DNA of 64,000 nucleotides. Origin: Paludibaculum fermentans (GTDB taxonomy: Bacteria > Acidobacteriota > Terriglobia > Bryobacterales > Bryobacteraceae). Shown one piece after another: positions 58,020-64,000 of the stretch; the stretch's first letter is position 1, and the number at the start of each line of letters is the position of its first letter. Below the pieces are notes generated by a model that worked only from the letters and a program-made list of their open reading frames with translations, did not search any database and was not told the DNA's origin. The position numbers and the translations under genes were made by a program. Location of the stretch: NCBI RefSeq assembly GCF_015277775.1, contig NZ_CP063849.1, positions 7,207,501-7,271,500 on the forward strand, read 5' to 3'.

Positions 58020-59471
58020 CTAACCGCGGCGGGTTCGCCAACTGATCAGCTTGGGTTCCGTCATCTCCTCGATGGCGTAGCGCGGACCTTCGCGGCCGGT
58101 GCCGCTGAGTTTCACGCCGCCATAGGGCATCTGGTCGAGGCGGAACTGAGGGACATCGTTGATCAGGAAACCGCCCACCTCGACGCGGTGCGCCGCGTGG
58201 AACGCCTTGTCGAGATCGTTTGTGAAGATGCCGGCCTGCAGGCCGTAGTCGGAATTGTTCAAGCGCGCGATGGCGTCGTCCAGGGCGTCGTAAGCATTGA
58301 TGGCGGCCACGGGTCCGAAGGCCTCCTGGCGGAAGACGCGCGACTGCTCCGGGACTTCCGTCAGGACGACCGGCTGCAGGGTGGCGGTGGAGCGAGGGCC
58401 GCCGCTGTGGCGGACGGCTCCGGCGGCGACTGCCTCTTCCACCCATTGCTCCACGCGCCGCGCCTCGGTTTCGGTGATGAGCGAGCTCACCTGCGTCGCC
58501 GGGTCGAGCGGCGGGCCTACGCGCAAGGCTCGCGCGGCGGTGGTGAAGCGTTCGACGAACTCGTCGTGGATGCGGCGGTGGACGAAGATGCGCTGTACCG
58601 AAATGCAGACCTGTCCGGAGTGCGCGTAGGCGCCAGGCACGGCTCGTTCGACACAGTCGGCCAGATCGGCGTCCGGTTCCACCAGGAGGGCCGAGTTGTT
58701 GCCGAGTTCCAGGGTGACGCGCTTCAGGCCGGCGCGGGCACGGATCCGCAGGCCTACTTCGGCGCTGCCGGTGAAGGTGATCATGCGGATGGAGGGGTGC
58801 TCCACCAGGAAGTCGCCGATGGCGCCGCCGGGTCCGGTGACGACGTTGAGCGCTCCGGCTGGGAGACCGCAGTCGTGCAGCAGGCGCGCCAGTTTCAGGG
58901 CACAGACGGGGGTGGCCGAGGCCGGCTTGTGGATCACCGTATTGCCGCCGGCCAGCGCGGGCCCGATCTTGTGCACGCTGAGGTTGAGCGGGAAGTTGAA
59001 GGGGGTGATGGCGGCGATGACGCCGACGGGTTCGCGGACCGTCATTGCCATGCGGCCCTTGCCGGCGGACAGCGCCTCCATGGGTACGACTTCTCCGGCC
59101 AGGCGGTGGGCCTCTTCGGAGGAGAAGAGTAGCGTTCCGGCGGCGCGCTCCACTTCCACGCGGCCTTCGCGCAGCGGCTTGCCGCTCTCGGAACTGATGG
59201 TGCGGGCGAACTCTTCCTTCTGCTCCAGCAGACGGTAGTGGGCCGTGCGCAGGATGGCGCTGCGTTCGTCCAGGGTGAGGGCCCGCATGACGGGCGCTGC
59301 CGCCACGGCGGCTTCCACGGCCTGTTGCAACTCATTCGGCCCGGCGGCAAAGACGGTGGCGAAGGGCGACCCGTCGTAAGGGACGCGAACGGTGAGTGGT
59401 GAGGCGGTGCGGATCTCCCTGCCGGCGATCCACATCGGGTATTCCGGAGTGTGCGTGTTGAGAGTGGTCAC
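58020..59471 (-). CDS. NAD(P)-dependent aldehyde dehydrogenase
   Basis: 483 residues from a GTG at 59471 with TAGGAG five bases upstream. All catalytic parts are present: Asn159 (AAITPFNFPLN), cofactor-site Lys182 (HKPASATP), FTGSAEVG, general base Glu255 (TLELGNNSALL) and nucleophile Cys289 (HSGQVCISVQR). The C-terminal EEMTEPKLISWRTRRG closes the chain. The LELGNN (rather than LELGGK) and MTEPKLI features recall lactaldehyde/glyceraldehyde-3-phosphate dehydrogenase-type (GapN-like) members. The gene lies 12 bp after a membrane hydrolase-family gene; the aldehyde substrate is unknown. Confidence 0.93.
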   Translation of the reverse strand: MTTLNTHTPEYPMWIAGREIRTASPLTVRVPYDGSPFATVFAAGPNELQQAVEAAVAAAPVMRALTLDERSAILRTAHYRLLEQKEEFARTISSESGKPLREGRVEVERAAGTLLFSSEEAHRLAGEVVPMEALSAGKGRMAMTVREPVGVIAAITPFNFPLNLSVHKIGPALAGGNTVIHKPASATPVCALKLARLLHDCGLPAGALNVVTGPGGAIGDFLVEHPSIRMITFTGSAEVGLRIRARAGLKRVTLELGNNSALLVEPDADLADCVERAVPGAYAHSGQVCISVQRIFVHRRIHDEFVERFTTAARALRVGPPLDPATQVSSLITETEARRVEQWVEEAVAAGAVRHSGGPRSTATLQPVVLTEVPEQSRVFRQEAFGPVAAINAYDALDDAIARLNNSDYGLQAGIFTNDLDKAFHAAHRVEVGGFLINDVPQFRLDQMPYGGVKLSGTGREGPRYAIEEMTEPKLISWRTRRG

Positions 59472-59483
59472 AGCCAGCCGCTC

Positions 59484-60491
59484 CTAGGGCTTTCCAGCTT
59501 TTCCCATCCTGCCAAAGTCGAAGCCTTCCCGCACGACACGGCCCTGGGCGTCGACGATCCACTCGGCCGTGAAGGCGTTGTCGCCCGGCACGCCAAAGCG
59601 CAGATCGTGGATGGTGACGCTCACCGCGCCTTCCGGCGACGGGGTAGGGGTGATGCGCCACAGCGGGGCCTGGGAGAAGTCGAGGAAGACGCGGGCGGTC
59701 TCGGTGGCGAGGACGGCGGCGCGCACAGGGGTGGTGTCCAGCTTGGGGAAAGTGCGCCCCGATTCCGGATCGAATTCACGGTGAAGATCGAGCGGGACGA
59801 CGTGCCAGGCACTCGAGGTTTCCACGACTCCGGTCCACTGCCAGGGGTTGAAAGCGCCTGGGAGGGCCAGAACCCGGCGCGGCATCTCGTGCCGGTACAT
59901 GCGCGCTTCCAGTGCCCTGACCGCCTGGTCGTGCAACTGCGCGCGTCCGCCGATGTAGAGGGCCACCAGCAGCAGGCCGGCCACTGCCATGCCGCGCCCG
60001 GCTCCGCGCCGCGCGCCCATTTCGCTTTCCACCAACCGGCCCAGCAGCGGGCCCAGGGCGCACAGCAGGAGAATGGCCCAGACCCAGACGTCGACGATGT
60101 TGAGGAGGTCGAGGTGCAGCCACTCGCCGGAGAACGGGAGCTTCAGGCGGATGCCGTAGACGTTCATCCAGTCGAGCATCAGGTGGCTGAACAGGGCGAC
60201 GGCGGAGACGAGGTAGGCTTTCAGCCAGTCCAGCGGGCGGACGCCCTGGCTGCGGGCCAGCAGCCACCAGAGGGGCAGCGGAGCCAGCGCTACCAACGGT
60301 AGCCAGAAGAGGGCGTGGGAGAAGCCGCGATGGTTTGCGAGATAGCAGAGCCAGCCGCGCAGTCCGGTGACGATGTCGAGGTCGGGCAGATTGGCCGCGA
60401 TGACAGCCAGCACCGTGGCGCGCGGCACCAGGCGGTTGAGGCCGGCGCGCGCCAGCAGGACTCCGGTGAGCGAGTGAGTGAGATTATCCAT
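59484..60491 (-). CDS. YdjM-like membrane-bound metal-dependent hydrolase
   Basis: 335 residues. The N-terminus MDNLTHSLTGVLLARAGLNRLVPRATVLAVIAANLPDLDIV carries the conserved His (DNLTHSLTG) and Asp pair (NLPDLD) of the DUF457/YdjM family, and NHRGFSHALFWLP adds a further HxxxSH-type metal site. Membrane helices cluster at about 17-40, 55-80, 90-110 and 130-180; the C-terminal third (about 200-335) is a soluble beta domain. Relatives are SOS-induced or lipid-related; the activity is unproven. It is followed by the aldehyde dehydrogenase on the same strand. Confidence 0.87.
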   Translation of the reverse strand: MDNLTHSLTGVLLARAGLNRLVPRATVLAVIAANLPDLDIVTGLRGWLCYLANHRGFSHALFWLPLVALAPLPLWWLLARSQGVRPLDWLKAYLVSAVALFSHLMLDWMNVYGIRLKLPFSGEWLHLDLLNIVDVWVWAILLLCALGPLLGRLVESEMGARRGAGRGMAVAGLLLVALYIGGRAQLHDQAVRALEARMYRHEMPRRVLALPGAFNPWQWTGVVETSSAWHVVPLDLHREFDPESGRTFPKLDTTPVRAAVLATETARVFLDFSQAPLWRITPTPSPEGAVSVTIHDLRFGVPGDNAFTAEWIVDAQGRVVREGFDFGRMGKAGKP

Positions 60492-60506
60492 GGCGGATCA
60501 CCGCGT

Positions 60507-61622
60507 TCATGAGGCGGGCACTTCCGCGGCATAGACCTGCGGATGGCCGGTGCGGTCGCTGGTGAAGATCACCAGTTGCTCGTCGGGAGAGAAGGAAGGA
60601 TGCGGATGGGTCCACTGGGGACCGTAGACGGTGTCGGTGGAGACTTCCATCCAGCTCAGGGCTCCTGACTTGGCGGCGCTGCGGGCGGCAGCGAAATCCT
60701 CGGCCAGGGCGTAGCGCGAGGTGAGCCACTGCGTACCGCCGCTAGAAGCCTGCGACTGGCAGATGGGCTGGCGCGCTCCGGTGGCGGCATCGATCAGGAA
60801 CAGGCCGAGGTCGGGATGGTTGGTGTCGCACAGGACGAGGGTGCCGGCGCGATTGGGGGTGATGTGCCAGGCGTTGAACTCGCAGATGCGGTGGTGTTCG
60901 CGGGTCTCCCAGTTCATGCGCCAGAGCGCGAACGGCCAGACGGTGTAGACGAGGTCGCCGGTGCGGCCCAGGAAGGTCTCGTGCACCACGAACTCGTCGT
61001 TGCCGTGTTCGTACAGGCATTCCAGCCTGGTGCCATCGCGGCGCACGCGGTGCATGCGGGGCGCGGGGTCGCCTGCGAACTCGATCCACTCCGGGTCGAG
61101 CGGATGGAACTGCGGATGGATGACGGTGCGGGGAAAGGGAATCAGGCGCCAGTCGGTGCCGTCGGTCCGGCCCACGACCAGGCCGCTCTGGGATCCTTGC
61201 TTAGCGGCCGCCGTCAACCATTCACCGTCGGCGGACAGCGAGACTTCGCCGAGTTGGGCTCCTTCAAAGCGGGCGATCAGCCGCTCCTCCAGGTTTTGGC
61301 GCTGGATCGACCAGACTGAGCCGGAGCGGACGAAGTAGACCTGCTGGCCGGTGGAGTCGATGGCCGGGGAGAAGGGATGGATCGCGTCGCCGTCGGTCCA
61401 CTGCCGGATGGGTCCGTGAGGGAACTCCTCAATGGAGAAGAGTTGAGCTGAGCCGGTGCGGTAGCTGGTGAAGATCAGGGTGCTGCCGTCCGGGGTGAGT
61501 GAACTTTGTAAGAAGTAGGTCGCGTGGTTGATGCAGGCGGCGGAAGTGAGGCGGTGGATGGCCGCGCCGGTGGAGGGATCCCGTTCCAGGGCGTGCTCGG
61601 AAGGGTAGATTGTTGATTTCAC
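60507..61622 (-). CDS. Oligogalacturonate lyase (PL22-type beta-propeller)
   Basis: 371 residues from a GTG overlapping the upstream methyltransferase stop (GTGA). It is a seven-bladed propeller with TolB-like blade motifs (DGSTLIFTSYRTGSAQLF, SADGEWLTAA, SPDEQLVIFTSDRTGHPQVYAAEV). The Gln-x-x-His-x-His cluster QWTHPHPSFSP (Gln336, His339, His341) matches the manganese site of Yersinia oligogalacturonate lyase. No signal peptide is present, fitting the cytoplasmic location of that enzyme, which splits unsaturated digalacturonate in pectin breakdown. No other pectin gene is in view. Confidence 0.88.
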   Translation of the reverse strand: MKSTIYPSEHALERDPSTGAAIHRLTSAACINHATYFLQSSLTPDGSTLIFTSYRTGSAQLFSIEEFPHGPIRQWTDGDAIHPFSPAIDSTGQQVYFVRSGSVWSIQRQNLEERLIARFEGAQLGEVSLSADGEWLTAAAKQGSQSGLVVGRTDGTDWRLIPFPRTVIHPQFHPLDPEWIEFAGDPAPRMHRVRRDGTRLECLYEHGNDEFVVHETFLGRTGDLVYTVWPFALWRMNWETREHHRICEFNAWHITPNRAGTLVLCDTNHPDLGLFLIDAATGARQPICQSQASSGGTQWLTSRYALAEDFAAARSAAKSGALSWMEVSTDTVYGPQWTHPHPSFSPDEQLVIFTSDRTGHPQVYAAEVPAS

Positions 61623-62299
61623 TTGCGAAAGATAAGGATATGCTGCCAGGGGAGATCAGGCAACACCTTCTCAAAACGGAAGCCTTCGGGCTCCACTTCT
61701 GCGCGCACCCCGGCCACGCTCATTTTGTGCTCTTCGCGGATGGGGACCGCCGCGTCTTCCTTCCTGTATTCCAGCAGCACCAGGCGCCCGCCGGGCTTGA
61801 GAGACCCCCGCATGGCGCGCAGCATTTCCTGGGGTTTGGAGAATTCGTGGTACACGTCCACCATCAGGATCAGATCGAGCGCGGCGTTCGGCAGGTTCGG
61901 CGAAGCCTCGGACGCCTGGACCACCTGAATATTCTTCAAGCCTTTCTTTTCAATGCGTTCGCGGATCAGTTGAAGCATGCCGGGCTGCAGGTCAGAGGCG
62001 TAAACCTTGCCGGCAGGACCTACTCGGTTGGCCAGTAATTCCGTGTAGTAGCCGGATCCGGCGCCCACGTCGGCGACGATGTCTCCGGCCTGAATGCCCA
62101 GTAGTTTTACGGCCAGTTGCGGATTTTCCTCCCGCTCGCGGTCGTCGCGATCGAGCCAGGGGGCGCCACCCATACCCATCACGCCCGCATAGGCCCGGCC
62201 GGTGATCGGGTGCCTTTCCTGCTGTCCGGAAGCTACGTCGGCCATGGACAAAAGAAGGGCGAAAGCCACTATTCGGGATGATTGCAACATGGTCCGCAT
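61619..62299 (-). CDS. SAM-dependent methyltransferase with signal peptide
   Basis: 226 residues. An apparent signal peptide (SRIVAFALLLSMADVASGQ) precedes a class I fold: LAVKLLGIQAGDIVADVGAGSGYYTELLANRVG (motif I), KVYASDLQPGML, LDLILMVDVYHEFSKPQEMLRAM and LKPGGRLVLLEYRKED. Exported SAM methyltransferases are paradoxical because the cofactor is cytoplasmic, yet this layout recurs in Acidobacteria and Planctomycetes. It overlaps the lyase gene by four bases. The substrate is unknown. Confidence 0.88.
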   Translation of the reverse strand: MRTMLQSSRIVAFALLLSMADVASGQQERHPITGRAYAGVMGMGGAPWLDRDDREREENPQLAVKLLGIQAGDIVADVGAGSGYYTELLANRVGPAGKVYASDLQPGMLQLIRERIEKKGLKNIQVVQASEASPNLPNAALDLILMVDVYHEFSKPQEMLRAMRGSLKPGGRLVLLEYRKEDAAVPIREEHKMSVAGVRAEVEPEGFRFEKVLPDLPWQHILIFRK

Positions 62300-62342
62300 T
62301 TCGATAAGGTTCTACAGTGGAGAGATTCGGAGCGACCTCGGA

Positions 62343-62906
62343 ATGATTTTGAAATTTATGAGACTACCAACCCTAAGCCTGCTTCTGGCTTGCCTGGGGT
62401 TAGCATTGATCGCGCCTGGGTGTTCCCGCCTCAAGAGCGGTGCGAACAGTTCAAGGGTATACCAGATGGGTTCTCCGGCCGCGGTGGGTCCTTTGACCTA
62501 TACCGTGCTGGACACGGAGTGGAAAGAGTCGCTCGAAGGTTCCCTGGGAGCCAAATTGCCGGAGCATCGCTTCCTGGTGGTGAACGTTTCGATCACCAAT
62601 GGCAGCGGCGGCGACGTCAACGTGCCTTTGCTGGCGCTGATCGACGCCGATGGCAAGGAGTACCGCGAGATGGACAAGGGCGAGGGCGTGGCGCAGTGGC
62701 TTGGTTTGTTGCGGCCGGTACCGCCCGCGCAGACTCTCAACGGTCACATCCTGTTCGATGTTCCGCTCGGGGGCTACAAACTGCGCATCTCCAGCGGTGG
62801 AGACGCGGAGTCCGAGACGACGGCCCTGGTAGATCTTCCGCTTCGGGTGGAAGCGCCACCTATCAAGGGTGTCGATTCACTGGCCACTCCTGCGAGCCCC
62901 AAGTAA
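62343..62906 (+). CDS. DUF4352-like immunoglobulin-fold lipoprotein
   Basis: 187 residues from ATG 62343 (ATG 62358 is equally possible; neither has a strong ribosome site). The signal peptide ends at lipobox APGC (Cys27). The mature domain follows the DUF4352 pattern: VGPLTYTVLDTEWKESL, HRFLVVNVSITNGSGGDVNVPLLALIDADGKEY and the late ILFDVPLGGYKLRISSG. Such Ig-like lipoproteins are envelope-attached and of unknown function. It is divergent from the methyltransferase with only 43 bp between, so promoters must overlap. Confidence 0.82.
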   Translation: MILKFMRLPTLSLLLACLGLALIAPGCSRLKSGANSSRVYQMGSPAAVGPLTYTVLDTEWKESLEGSLGAKLPEHRFLVVNVSITNGSGGDVNVPLLALIDADGKEYREMDKGEGVAQWLGLLRPVPPAQTLNGHILFDVPLGGYKLRISSGGDAESETTALVDLPLRVEAPPIKGVDSLATPASPK

Positions 62907-62922
62907 GGCGCACAATGGAAGC

Positions 62923-63786
62923 GTGAAGCTTCTGTTCTTCGCGCCATTATTCCTCACAGCGGCGGTTGGCTTTGCCCAGCCGCCTGCTGCCGCCACTCGT
63001 GGACTTTCCGTCGTCAGGCCCACCCTGCACTATAAACAGGAGGAAGGGGCCGCTATTGCCGATACCTATCAATACACCGCCGGCGAGTTGCTGTACTTCA
63101 GCTTTCGCATCGGCGGCTTCACCGTCCAGAAAGACAAAGTTGACCTGCGCTGGCAGTTAGTCGCCGTCGATCCGGAAGGGCTGCTCCTGATGGCTCCGTT
63201 GAACGGAACCATCCAGGAAGAGATCACCGAGAACGACAAGAACTGGCTGCCCAAGATCGCCCAGACCCTGCCTTTGCCCGCTCAATTGCCGCCCGGCGCC
63301 TACAAGCTCAAACTGCACGTGGCCGATGAGTTCGCGAAAACCAGCATCGACACCGAAACGCGCTTCAACGTCTCCGGCCGTCCCTTGCCCGTCGTCCAGG
63401 GGTTGTCGATCCTCAACCTCCGGTTCCTGAGAACTCCGACCGACCGGCAGGCGATGGAGAATCCCATCTATCATGCCGGCGAGACGCTGATTGCCCGTTT
63501 TGAGCTGGCAGGCTTCAAGTTAGGGGAAAAGAACAAATTCGAGGTGGATTACAGCCTCTCGGTTCTGAATGCGGCAGGAAAGGTACTGTTTACACAGCCG
63601 CAAGCCGCCTCGGAGTCCAACTCGCCTTACTACCCGCAGCGTCTGCTTAATGGAGAGCTGACCCTGAATCTGAATGCCGGGGTTCTGGCGGCCGACTACA
63701 CGCTGCTGGTCAAGGTGAAAGACCATGTCGCCGGGGTCGAAACCGAGTCGAGCGCGAAGTTCGCGGTGGCGCCCCCTCCAAATTAA
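62923..63786 (+). CDS. Secreted hypothetical protein with two beta-sandwich domains
   Basis: 287 residues from a GTG at 62923, chosen because it begins a perfect signal peptide (KLLFFAPLFLTAAVGFAQ). Two similar halves are visible: about 40-150 (YTAGELLYFSFRIGGFTVQKDKVDLRWQLVAVDPEG and PPGAYKLKLHVADEFAKTSIDTETRF) and about 180-285 (YHAGETLIARFELAGFKLGEKNKFEVDYSLSVLNAAG and LAADYTLLVKVKDHVAGVETESSAKF). This indicates a duplicated Ig-like module. The family is not recognised. It is probably co-transcribed with the preceding lipoprotein (16-bp gap). Confidence 0.72.
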   Translation: MKLLFFAPLFLTAAVGFAQPPAAATRGLSVVRPTLHYKQEEGAAIADTYQYTAGELLYFSFRIGGFTVQKDKVDLRWQLVAVDPEGLLLMAPLNGTIQEEITENDKNWLPKIAQTLPLPAQLPPGAYKLKLHVADEFAKTSIDTETRFNVSGRPLPVVQGLSILNLRFLRTPTDRQAMENPIYHAGETLIARFELAGFKLGEKNKFEVDYSLSVLNAAGKVLFTQPQAASESNSPYYPQRLLNGELTLNLNAGVLAADYTLLVKVKDHVAGVETESSAKFAVAPPPN

Positions 63787-63850
63787 CTTCACTCCGTTGA
63801 GAACTTCCTGCGCGGCGGGGCACTCTGTTTTGTCAGGTCTCTGACGGTTC

Positions 63851-64000
63851 ATGCCGCTCTTTCACACGCGCAGCGCTGCCATTTTCGGGATTGAAGCGCG
63901 TCCCATCGACATTGAGGTCGATCTGTCCCAGGGCGGATCGCAGCGGGATTTTGTCGTGGTGGGGATGCCCGACACGGCGGTCCGTGAAAGCCGCGAGCGC
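63851..64000 (+). CDS. ComM/YifB family Mg-chelatase-like ATPase, 5' part only
   Basis: The first 50 codons before the window ends: MPLFHTRSAAIFGIEARPIDIEVDLSQGG, then DFVVVGMPDTAVRESRER. This is the characteristic N-terminus of YifB/ComM (RSAAxxGI, VxVEVD, VVGLPDxAVRESRER), preceding the AAA+ domain. ComM is a hexameric helicase promoting branch migration in natural transformation. The rest lies outside the window, so length and ATPase motifs cannot be checked. Confidence 0.88.
   Translation, partial: MPLFHTRSAAIFGIEARPIDIEVDLSQGGSQRDFVVVGMPDTAVRESRER

Overview
The window looks like chromosomal DNA of an acidobacterium, most likely a Bryobacterales (Solibacter/Paludibaculum-like) relative. 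The grounds are high GC content, three PadR regulator + ATPase-less MacB/FtsX permease pairs (the 'ADOP' arrangement typical of Acidobacteria), DUF4097, DUF892 and DUF883 proteins, haem-binding copper-monooxygenase-like proteins, a GH95 fucosidase and a PL22-type oligogalacturonate lyase. The assignment rests on gene content and recognition of families, not on a database search. No rRNA, tRNA, insertion sequence, phage gene or CRISPR array was seen.

Layout. 1-5.9 kb: an edge-truncated unknown gene, a secreted GH95 enzyme, a secreted small protein, and a divergent pyridoxal-reductase-like gene/TetR pair. 5.9-10.5 kb: PadR-permease pair 1, an alpha/beta hydrolase and a 41-residue lysine-rich peptide. 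10.5-15.4 kb: an ATPase/winged-helix regulator interrupted by one in-frame stop, facing a vanadium haloperoxidase, a methyltransferase and a YdhR-type protein. 15.6-20.1 kb: arfB, then a stress islet on the minus strand (YflT-like, BON, a 23-residue membrane peptide, manganese catalase, DUF892, DUF883-like). 20.1-21.3 kb: about 1.26 kb without a supportable gene but rich in inverted repeats.

21.3-32.1 kb is the most distinctive region: a tightly packed nine-gene chemosensory locus (soluble MCP with two signalling tips, three-domain CheW protein, CheB, HEAT-repeat protein, CheR, CheY, STAS, CheY, CheA with two HPt domains). It has no membrane receptor and no cheC, cheD or cheZ. 32.1-32.7 kb carries an ~85-bp tandem repeat, followed by PadR-permease pair 2, an outer-membrane porin, two lipoproteins, pyruvate carboxylase and a small outer-membrane barrel (to 44.1 kb).

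44.2-49.5 kb: a metallo-beta-lactamase-fold hydrolase with a sulfite-oxidase-like protein, two secreted unknowns, two related haem-binding proteins and an HTH protein. 49.5-52.8 kb: a flagellar hook-junction operon (flgM, a flgN-position gene, flgK, flgL) behind a near-consensus sigma-28 promoter. 52.8-58.0 kb: a cytoplasmic subtilisin-like protease coupled to an unknown partner, then PadR-permease pair 3 with a strong palindrome. 58-64 kb: aldehyde dehydrogenase, a YdjM-like membrane protein, oligogalacturonate lyase, an exported methyltransferase, two secreted unknowns and the start of a ComM/YifB gene.

The window combines sugar-polymer degradation, envelope export and stress functions, and motility/chemosensory functions. 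The flagellar genes and the chemosensory genes are separate loci, and nothing in the sequence proves that this chemosensory system drives the flagellum.
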